Part shown: positions 46,248 to 54,267 of the stretch, one piece after another
How positions within the stretch are numbered: position 1 is the stretch's first letter
How the letters are laid out: every line of letters begins with the position of its first letter
Source: Effrenium voratum
Taxonomy: Eukaryota > Sar > Dinophyceae > Suessiales > Symbiodiniaceae
Reading direction: 5' to 3'
NCBI GenBank assembly: GCA_963377175.1
Contig: CAUJNA010002935.1
Location: 782,955-846,954 of the forward strand
DNA length: 64,000 bases
Made by a program: the position numbers and the translations under genes
The notes under the pieces: generated by a model
Database searches by the model: none
What the model saw: the letters and a program-made list of their open reading frames with translations, nothing else
Told to the model about the DNA's origin: nothing

Positions 46248-47501
46248 ATGCAGGCCCTGCCGTCAGATGAGGTGGCCAACGAGGGAGCCCGTGCTCTCAG
46301 GAAGGTCAACCTGGAGCGTTTCAAGGCCAAGCTGAGAGACCAGTACTTGGAGGGGAAGGGCGTTGACGCCAGCCAGGCATTGGCTGAGGCGATGGGCTCC
46401 ATTCAGGAGGCCCAGGCAGCAAACAAGCGAATCCAGGACACCAACCAGGCATGGATGCTCAACCACACTCTCAAGCTCTTGGAAGTGTTGGCGTGGCCAG
46501 ATGATCTCAGGAAGGCCCTGGAGAGGGGCCTATTCTGCTGGAGGACCCCGACGACATCCCCCCGGACATCAAGGAGAAGTATGTCCCCTACATCAAGATG
46601 CTCAGAGCGTCGCAGAACCCGTGGCACCAGGCACTGCTGAAAAAAATGCCCGAGCTGGAGGCACCGGCCCCTTTCAAGGGTGCCACCGGCCCTGGGGGGG
46701 CCAGCCCACAGGACCTGGACTCTGAGGACGGCAAGCTGTCCCTTATCCTCTGGGCAATGAAGCGGCACCAGGGAGAGCTCCGGATGTTTGGGGGGGTTTG
46801 GAGGAAGCACGCAAGCGGTGAGATCCCCCGGGCGCTGACCAGCAGTTTAAGCTCGCGCCGGAGGAGCTCCTGGCCCTTGAGCGCAGGACTCACCCATGCA
46901 CGTGCGAGCAGGACCACATCGACCCAGTCATCTACACGGCCTTGGAGATCCGGGCTCAGGTGAACCGGGGTGAGCGCCCGGCACCTGAGCAGGTGGTTGG
47001 TATCTTCTGGGCGAGGGGTGATGGGGTGTTTTGGACCAGACAGACGAGAACGTGGGACCTGCCAAGCCTGACGGGAGTGTACGCCCACAGGTTCACATTT
47101 AAGTATATCTACTCGGCCTGGACCACCTTCCCGTTGATTGTGAAGACGCAACGCCGGGGCCGCAATGCTCGGACAAGTGGATGGGCAACATTATCCAGAT
47201 GAGGAAGGAGGCGGTGCCCTTCCTGGAGAGCCTGGGCATCCCCAAGCCGCACAGCAAGGAGGAGTGGAGTTACATCTTCAAGGAGATGGGGACATTCTTG
47301 GCGGCAAAGAATTTCATTGTGAACTGCCCGTTGCCCGTGATGGAGATGCCGGTGGCCCCCATCCATGACAGTAAGGAGGCGCTGCGGTTCAGGGCAATTT
47401 GCGACGAACGGATCACCCTCCCGCTGGCCTCGCTGAAGGCCTTCGACTCGGTCTACACCAAGTTGGTGGCGGGCCTGAGCAGTCGTCGATGGTGGAGGTG
47501 A
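46248..47501 (+). pseudogene. Mobile-element ORF, frameshifted middle part
   Basis: Coding-like sequence hops through successive frames. 46248-46540 reads ARALRKVNLERFKAKLRDQY and on. About 46554-46840 reads PDDIPPDIKEKYVPYIKMLR, NPWHQALLKKMPELEAPAPF. About 46845-47150 includes HPCTCEQDHIDPVIYTALEI and EQVVGIFWARGDGVFWTRQT. 47175-47490 reads MGNIIQMRKEAVPFLESLGI and KEALRFRAICDERITLPLAS. Each piece has coding bias but no named domain. Shifts occur near homopolymers. Either this is a decayed copy, or short introns were missed, or G-runs were mis-assembled. I saw no reverse transcriptase motif. Confidence 0.6.
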
Positions 47502-47609
47502 AGGTCAATTGGCGCTGCAATGTGGTCCACGACTGGGTCGAGCAGGTCCCGCAGGAGGCGGCGGGCTGGGTTGCTCCCCCCCGCTTGGGTGCCGTTGGCC
47601 CCGGGGGGG

Positions 47610-48047
47610 GCCAAGGAGGCGGACCCAAAGGCCAAGGTCCTGGGGGGGGCAGACACCACGCTCCGCACCCCAGACCAGGGCACCAGGCGGTACCCGCCCA
47701 TCACCACAGCCACGGTGACGGCGGTCGCGGGCCAAAAGTACGTCAACAAGCACTTCCCCAAGGAGGCGAAGCATGTGTTTTGGGGCTCCGTGGAGTGTGG
47801 CTTGGTCTTGCCAAGCATCAGAGCCTGGGAAGTGGTGAGCAAGGAAAAGTTCAAGACCACGGGGGGCTATATGTGCAGATTTTGCAAGGGCTTTTGGAAG
47901 GCGAGCTGCGGGGGGACCAGGCTGCTCCAGATCACGGGGCTGCTTGCAGTTGGTGATGACGGCCTGGGGGATGTCTCCACGGCCTTGTGGTCGGTCATCC
48001 TGAGCAACCCGGAGAAGTCGGGGCTGTCGGATGTGGGAGTCGTGTGA
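47610..48047 (+). pseudogene. Mobile-element ORF, second CxxC segment
   Basis: One frame is open from the G-run at 47601-47610 to TGA 48045. It reads AKEADPKAKVLGGADTTLRT, then VAGQKYVNKHFPKEAKHVFW, then GGYMCRFCKGFWKASCGGTR. C-R-F-C is a possible half zinc site. It begins directly after a LGAVGPGG motif and a poly-G, where the frame changes from the upstream coding frame. Function unknown. Confidence 0.55.
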
Positions 48048-48374
48048 TCTCTTCCTCCCGGGACTTGGGTGCCATTGGCCCCGTCTCCGGGGGGGGGGGG
48101 GAAATGTCTTCCTTATTGGGTTCGGTTTTCACCACTGTTTCCTCTCTTATTCCATTTTGGTGGCGCACGTGGGTTTTTCCGGTGGCATGGCAGTGGAGCC
48201 ACGTCACGGCAGCTTGATCTCCTCGACCATGAGGCCACATGCATTAGCTGCCCCAAGGACGGGCCATCTCAGCCACGGTTCGGAAAAAGTGGCTGCGGCC
48301 GGCCGCAGCGCAAGGCGGTGGTCCCCAGCAAAGCATATGGGCTCTGGAGGAAGGGGCTGGCTACGATCACCTGG

Positions 48375-49525
48375 GTGCCACCGGCCCCGGTACGCAGGCG
48401 GCCCCGGGGAGGAGCAGACACGAGGTACTGGACGCATTCATCCTGGGTTTCGACCTGATCCACACCAGTAACACCGTGGAGCTGAAGGCCTGGCAGACCA
48501 AGCACGAATCAACCGCAACCCGGTCCCCTTGATTGCTCCGAAGTACAGCTTCACGGGGATCCCCTGGTGGACTACCTGGCGATTGGTATCCGAGAAGGCA
48601 TTCCAGGACATGGACTACTTGCTCCCGATAGTGAGCAAAGACTTCGCCGGGCTGATCCCGAGACCTTCCGCACCAGAAAGGGCTCTGAGATGGCTCTTGG
48701 ATGCTCTTCTCCGTCGGGGAGTGACCCTGGATTTGGAGAAGCCGCTGACGTGGCACTCATTCCGAGTGTTCATCCCGGACTGCGCTTTCCAGATGGGCTC
48801 CCCCGGGAGCGCCGCATGTACTTAGGCAACTGGCTCACAGAGAGCACAGCAGACGTCTATGTGCGGGAGAAGCGCAATGTCGTTGTGGAGATTTGGGGCC
48901 AGGTAGCGCAGAAGGTCCCCAACCTGAACCTCGGGCCAGGCAGGGAACGCAGGGAGGACTTGAACCACCCGGACTGGGCGGACCCGCTCCCGCCGCCAGC
49001 AGTGGAAATCACGGATGCGGGACCGGACGGCCACAAGGACCAAACTGAAGGGGAAGGGGAGGCGTCCCCCACGGTACCTCAGGGAGCGCACCATCGACTC
49101 GCTCATGGTCATTGGTGGAACAGGGACCCGAGGACACACCAGTGAAGGCCAAGGACCTGTTTCCCACCACCCCGGACTTCCCCCTTCGTGTTGTTGCGGC
49201 AGTCAAACGCACAGGCAACGCCGGCCAGGCCAGAATCCACCTGCTGAATGACGAAGGCACGGCTGTGGGGTGCGGGTGGCGACCGGCGGCCTCCAAGATC
49301 CAGGAGCTCTCCGTGCTGGACTACATGTCGGAGCCAGAGGCCTATGGCAAGTGCGAACGCTGCTTCAAGAGGTACGGCTTCCCGGCGGACTGGGTACTGG
49401 AGCCTGCGGAGGTCCCCACACTGCAGGAGGACTCGGACTCCTCGGCGGACTCGGGCTCTGAAACGGATGACTCGGTGGACACCCAGTCGGAGACCGAGGT
49501 GGTGGCCCTACCTTTGGAAGCCTAG
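48375..49525 (+). pseudogene. Degenerate tyrosine recombinase of the mobile element
   Basis: Tyrosine recombinases cut and rejoin DNA through a Tyr nucleophile supported by an R...H-x-x-R...H/W pocket. Pieces seen: TVELKAWQTK (frame 1); NRNPVPLIAPKYSFTGIPWW through ALRWLLDALLRRGVTLDLEK to TWHSFRVF (frame 2, H at 48754 and R at 48763); then RRMYLGNWLTESTADVYVRE (frame 3, Tyr at 48858). A single-base shift in GGGCTCCCCCGG separates the H-x-x-R box from the Tyr box. The usual second His/Trp is Asn here (LGNW). A third frame continues with KCERCFKRYGFPADW and an acidic Ser/Asp tail to TAG 49523. No intact enzyme can be made from one frame. The family could be a Crypton-like or DIRS/Ngaro-like element; without a reverse transcriptase I cannot choose. 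Confidence 0.75.
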
Positions 49526-49600
49526 GTGCCCCCGGCCCTGGCGACCTGAGGGGGAGGCCAAGGACAGGGCTCTGGCCAGGGCCCTCAGCACAGACTGGCA

Positions 49601-49665
49601 TCCTTCGGAAATGGCGGGTGTGCCAGACTGTCCTTCGGAAATGGCGCTATCAGTCTGCACACCCG
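49601..49665. repeat. Hairpin plus direct repeats at element 3' end
   Basis: TCCTTCGGAAATGGCG occurs at 49601-49616 and 49631-49646. Overlapping these, CGGGTGTGCCAGACTG (49615-49630) pairs with CAGTCTGCACACCCG (49651-49665) with one bulged C. It lies just after the recombinase ORF. It could be a recombination site, an RNA 3' structure or chance decay; only the sequence structure is certain. Confidence 0.75.
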
Positions 49666-49821
49666 TTCTTCAGTTTTTGAGAGTTTGTGGTGGGTGGCCC
49701 ATGGGGCCCACCCAGCCGTAGACATCTGACAGGGGAAGATGAGTCCCTGGCACCAACACATTGCTTGGATAAAAGAGTTATCGCTTGCTTGTGTGGTGCC
49801 GTTTGGTTAGCTTACATACAC

Positions 49822-49943
49822 TTTGTTAATGTTGAAACGCATGTGGAAACATGAACTGTGTGTGGAATGCTTGACCACAATGGCATGTGCCATTTTGGCT
49901 CAAGCATTGTTCTGGGTTCCTGGAACCCAAGCTGATTGAAAAC
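49822..49943 (+). repeat. Leader repeat copy 2 with spliced-leader relic
   Basis: Second copy of the 122-bp leader, 5,039 bp after the first and about 96% identical. The relic GCCATTTTGGCTCAAG is at 49889-49904. It is followed by CACCCACCCACACCAAGGTAAGAGGTC and the ATG of the gag-like ORF, sequence different from that after copy 1. Similarity therefore ends sharply at the leader. Confidence 0.85.
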
Positions 49944-49971
49944 CCACCCACCCACACCAAGGTAAGAGGTC

Positions 49972-50281
49972 ATGGCTGCGGCGCCCGCCAAACCACCGGA
50001 GGAGGTCCCAGCCGCGATCAAGGAAGACGTGGCGAAGTTGCAGAAGCCACTGGCGGCCATCTTGGTGGGCAAGGAAATCCCCTGGGTCATCCAAGCGGCA
50101 CTGGGCGCATCGGGCTACGTCACGGTGGAAGACCTGGCGGATCGCTGGAACACCCCGGCTGCGGCCAGGGAAAATGGTCCCCGGGACCTGGGATTCCAGG
50201 ATGGAGAGAATGGATTCAACGCCCAGACCTCGGCCTTCACGGCAATGCGCCTCCTTCAGGCAGTACGGGTGGCAGCAAACT
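49972..50281 (+). CDS. Gag-like retroelement protein, N-terminal fragment
   Basis: Starts at ATG 49972: MAAAPAKPPEEVPAAIKEDV, then AILVGKEIPWVIQAALGASG, then VTVEDLADRWNTPAAARENG and FTAMRLLQAVRVAANLV. This is a well-formed helical N-terminal domain that I associate with a common dinoflagellate retroelement family. The frame stays open to 50670, but from about 50282 it is antisense to the rest of the same protein, so the coding part stops there. The continuation is found on the minus strand (next entry). Confidence 0.65.
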
Positions 50282-50284
50282 TGG

Positions 50285-51615
50285 TCAGGGGGGGCAACCC
50301 CTGGGGTTTCCGTGTGTTCTTTGTCCGACCCACTGGTCGTCTGGCCCTGGGCTTGCTGCTTGCCCTGACGGTTCTGCCCGCCCTTGGAACGCCCCTTGCT
50401 GGGCGGATCCCCACCTCTGGGTCTCTCTGGGGGTTCTTCCCACTGCCTCGGTGGGTGCGGGGGAAAAGGGTGCTTCCGCCCTTCTGGAGTGCCCTGGCTG
50501 GATCCACTCCCTTTCTTCGGTGGAGGGGCTTCCGGGGCCGGTGGCACCCTGGAGAAGTCCCCTCCCACCTGCAGCCGTCCTGGCCTCCCCAACTCTGTCT
50601 GCCTTCCGCTGTGGCTCTGGTGGGATTGGCTCTCCCCCGCTGTGTGCGCTCTCGCACTGGTGGCCTGTGATCCCTTCGGAGACCAGGCGCCCATGGCACC
50701 CTGAGTGGCCTCCTGTGGCACATGCTTCGCTGGGGTGGGATCGACCGCATGATCCAGGGCATTTGTTGTGAAGGTGATGATCCCTGCAGTACGCCACCCC
50801 TTTGGGATTCTTGAAAGCCCAGTGGTCTGGCCATGGGGTCGAGGAGGTGTTGGGGGACTTCCCTTTGCCGCCCTTGCCCTTCGGCTTGGAATGGGTAGGC
50901 CCCGAGGACCAAGATCCTTTTCCCCCCTTCTTGGGCTTCTCCCACTGAGTCTGCCACACCTTGGGTGCCTTGCTCTTGCTCTTCCCCTTCGTCGGCGCCC
51001 TGTTGAGGTGCTCATAGACCTCCCGTTGCCAGAAGAGGAAGTCGCCCCTGATGTTCTTGAGGGCTTCGGAGAGAGTGGTGCCCTGGTGCACCATCTCGTG
51101 AATCTTGCGCCATGCATTGCGCTCTGCAAACAGCAAGGTGGTGTCGCTCGGGGGAGGTTTCCTGCCGGCTATGTCCTCCCCATAGAACCAGGCATACCAG
51201 TCATCCAACTCCTCCTTGGTGACCCTCAGGTTGCCAAATTGCGGCAGTGCTGCCGTGCACATCAGGAGCGTCGTCCTGAAGGTTAGGTGCAACCGTTCCA
51301 GCTGGCGCCGAGATGTAGGGTGGCTCCTCACCTCTTCTTCATCCTCCCTGTCCCAGCCGTCCACCGTGATCTTCTTGTGGGTGGATGAAGGGCGTTCCCC
51401 TTCTTCCGGGAGCGCGCTCACGATGTGTTTTGCCGGGATGTAGCCCAATTCGCCCTTGGCAATCATGCGCCATTGCTTCTTGAGGTAGCCATCACTACCC
51501 TGGAATTCCAACCTCGGCTTCGGGGCCCCATGCGTGGCCACGTAAGCATCTTCCAGCTGGCGCCTGTCACACAGGACTTCTAAGGGAGCCTTTATCGGGC
51601 CCGCATGGCCCGCCG
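50285..51615 (-). pseudogene. Gag-like retroelement protein, inverted middle segment
   Basis: On the minus strand, from about 51610 down: KAPLEVLCDRRQLEDAYVAT, GYIPAKHIVSALPEEGERPS, RRQLERLHLTFRTTLLMCTA, ELDDWYAWFYGEDIAGRKPP, AERNAWRKIHEMVHQGTTLS, then a Lys/Gly-rich linker. The end is VAYCRDHHLHNKCPGSCGRS, a zinc-knuckle-like CRD...C...C..SH end as in this retroelement family. This follows naturally on the N-terminal fragment encoded on the + strand at 49972-50281, so the segment is inverted relative to its own start. After the knuckle the frame drifts (Pro/Ser/Gly-rich), with at least one frameshift. Confidence 0.7.
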
Positions 51616-51639
51616 GGTGGTCACCCTGGGGACAAGCCC

Positions 51640-51896
51640 CACCTTCCCCTGGATGCAAGACACCCCGCGGAAAGACTGAGGTCCAGACTAAGGTGGACGC
51701 CACGACCGGTGCCGGAGTCGTCGAAGCCGACCCTCATCCTGCTGTACGCTGGGAAGGACGACGCGGGGGCCCTGGATGCCCGGCCTTCTCGGAGTACATT
51801 TGGGCAGTGGACATTAGGCGAAAGGGTGGCGATCTTGGACATGACATGCTGGGAGACTGTTTCCACAGCTTAACACAACACGGAAATGGTAGATAG
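51640..51896 (+). pseudogene. Retroelement remnant downstream of inversion
   Basis: The + strand frame reads VDATTGAGVVEADPHPAVRW and then SEYIWAVDIRRKGGDLGHDM. The piece EYxWAVDI...DML looks like the part of dinoflagellate retroelement polyproteins that follows the zinc knuckle. It is again on the + strand, as expected if only 50.28-51.61 kb was flipped. It ends at a stop at 51894, next to AT-microsatellite DNA. Confidence 0.45.
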
Positions 51897-53540
51897 TAGA
51901 TATCCATACATACGTACGTAGTTCAAATAATGTATACAAATAATGGGAATCGGTTGTTATTCATATAAATGTATGAGCTGACTATCTTAATGTTTGATGC
52001 CATAAATAACGTGTTGTTTGTGTCAAACTACAACTTTACATACATGATACATATATATATATATATACATATATGTATGTATATACATATATCTTAAATA
52101 TGTTGTGTAGATTCATCCAGCCAAAAATCGAGTAAGCCACCAAACAGAAGATAGAGTCAGGCAGCAGAATCTCGCCCGCCCACAGCCCAGCGCCACAGTT
52201 CGCCTCTCCCCCACGCCGCCGCTGGCTGCCTGTCTTCCCACTCGACGGCGCGAGCTTGTCTTCCTGAGCGTTGGCGCGATGATGGGCGACGTCCAGACTG
52301 TTGCGTGCTGGTGCTTGGGGGTTAGGGGTGCGGGGTGGGTTGGTAAGTGAATGGAGGTGGGGTGGGGAAGGGGGGCGCGGTTGGCCGGCGCTCCCGGGCG
52401 GGCGGGACGGTTCACATGTGTTTGTCCCCAGCAGCTGAAAGCTGTGGGGTCTCAGCCCAGATAGGCTCCGGGGTGGTGCGGGGTGGCCCACAGGTAAGGT
52501 TCCACGAGGGTTCCACCAGGGTTCCACCAGGGTTCAACCATGTTTCCAAGAGGGTTCCACAAGGTTCTCCGAGGGCTGCAAGGAGGCGCGAGCACCAAAA
52601 AAGAGCACCGCATGCTGTTGGAGCTGTTGGAGATATCACCTGAGCTTATTTTGTTGCGGACGCCTACTTGCTTAGGATATGTGTGTGTGGCAAATCATCT
52701 CCAATCACGGGCCGGTTGCATTTTTGGTGCCTTGCGGCCTCGCGCACCTCGCTTGCCCGAAGCTGTGATGGAAAGAAAAAACAGCTGAAACAAAAGTTAG
52801 ACATCCGGGTCCAGTGGCGTCCCCTCGGAGGTGGATTGGCAAAATGGAGGGGAATGAGTTTCGGAGTCTCCATTCGCCTTTTTGGCACGATGGTAAGACT
52901 GGATCCTGGCGACGACGAGTGTCGGTGGGCCCCGGCATGACACCCCCGCCCGGGAGCGGCTAATACCCACGGGTCGCGCGTGGGGGGGACCAGGAAGCCC
53001 GATAGCGCGTCTGGCCGAGCGTAGGCGCCCCCGAATTTTGATCAGCTCCACGGAGCCTCTTGGTGTGCCGGGGCGGGTCCAGAGGACCCGGCGCATTTGC
53101 CCCGGCAGGTGCAGACGTGGTGAGCTCTGCTGAGGCTTCTGCTGGTGTACCCCGCACGCATTCACACCGTCAAAGGCTTGTTGAGGGGACGTGCGGGGCT
53201 GACGAGCACCCCTCAACGCTTGGCCTGTGAATGTGGCGAAACACCTACGAAATGCTGTCCCATCCCGTCGGTGCCAACAAACGCTGCACACAGCCCGCTG
53301 CACACAGCCCGCTGCACACAGCCCCCGACACTCTTCAGATTTGTCCTCACTTGCATTCAATGTTTGTTGCTCAAGCCCCATTCGATATTGTCGTCATGTT
53401 AGTTGTACTATCAAGTGATTGGTCCATCAGGCCTCGGGATGCACATCGAATGCGAAGGGTGAAAGCTGGCAACTCGGTGTAAGGTGGAACAAGCACAGGG
53501 TGCCCATAGTTTCCCTTCTCGGTTGTTTGCTTTAAACAAC
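51897..53540. other. Intergenic DNA with simple repeats
   Basis: No gene recognised. It holds an AT-rich microsatellite (52044-52095), a GGTTCCACCAGG-type 12-13 bp repeat (about 52497-52575, six degenerate units) and a 15-bp CGCTGCACACAGCCC x3 repeat (53281-53325). GC-rich open frames on both strands look like by-products of composition. Confidence 0.5.
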
Positions 53541-53544
53541 TTGT

Positions 53545-53722
53545 TGGCCCATTTCAGGTGGGTTTTCCTTGGGTGGGACGCCCAGCCATGATACCTGCTC
53601 CAACGCTGGACGGCCATAGACAGCTCCTGGCACGCAGCCTGCTGGCATATGGCGCCTTCGGCTTGCTACAGGTCGGCTACAGGCTTGCCTGCAGCTGGGC
53701 GCACGCACGGCAAGCACGGACA
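53545..53722 (+). CDS. Probable P450 first exon (membrane anchor)
   Basis: The frame from ATG 53588 reads MIPAPTLDGHRQLLARSLLA and then GAFGLLQVGYRLACSW, a single hydrophobic span followed by a basic AHARQARTK. This is the usual N-terminal ER anchor of a eukaryotic microsomal P450, placed just upstream of the P450 body on the same strand. A strong acceptor GGCCCATTTCAG|GTGGG lies 31-33 bp before the ATG and could be the spliced-leader trans-splice site. The 3' end and the Pro-rich hinge exon were not located, so the assignment is inferred. Confidence 0.5.
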
Positions 53723-53755
53723 AAGCTGAGCCTGGTCACAACAGCGAGTGGGTGA

Positions 53756-53965
53756 AGTGAGGTGACGTGTAGTGAGGTGAGTTGAGTGAGGGTGAGGGGA
53801 GATTGAGAGTGCGGTTGAGGTGAGGTCAGGCGAGATGAGGAGCCTGAGGTGAGTAATTAAGGTGAGGTGAGTGAGTTGCTTTGAGTTGCCTTGAGTTGAG
53901 TTGCGTCGAGCCCAGTTGAATTGAGCAGAGTCCAGCGAGCGAGTGAGTGAGAGAGTGAGTGACCA
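53756..53965. repeat. Purine-rich GTGAG-type simple repeat
   Basis: Irregular array of GGTGAG, GAGTTGAGT and GTGAGTGA words. It lies between the putative anchor exon and the P450 body, so probably within the first intron. No further structure seen. Confidence 0.7.
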
Positions 53966-54191
53966 GAAAGCCTTCTTGTTCAGGCAAGGTACCCCTGCAT
54001 CGCTTGGGTCGGTTCGGCCGCTGTGGAGCCTTGCAAATCTGCATGTTCTTAGTTAGGAATTGCCCCTGTACCAACCACAGCTTGATTGTTGTAGGGAACA
54101 GTTGGGATGTGTATCATGGTGTATCCCCATATTCCCTGCTAAGCCAGCAACGGTCCCAAGGAAAGAGACGCCGAGCTCACATGGCCACGAG

Positions 54192-54267
54192 GGCTTCATG
54201 GCGTTTACCCTGGGCCTGGCGAAGAATTTGCATCGAGCTTTGGACTGGCGGCTGGAAGTTTGCAAAG
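54192..54267 (+). CDS. P450 exon, pre-helix A
   Basis: CCACGAG|GGC to TGCAAAG|GACGTC (GA donor with AG|GA). Encodes GFMAFTLGLAKNLHRALDWR then LEVCK, the G-x-x-x-x-x-x-x-N-x-x-R-x-x-D-W segment near the start of this P450 clan. Phase 1 exit makes Gly with the next exon. Confidence 0.65.

Noticed and set aside
49900..51129. 409-codon minus-strand frame overlapping the leader repeat
   Set aside because: Its 3' half is antisense to the gag-like N-terminus and the leader. Only the Lys/Gly-rich and knuckle part in the neighbouring frame matches a protein family.
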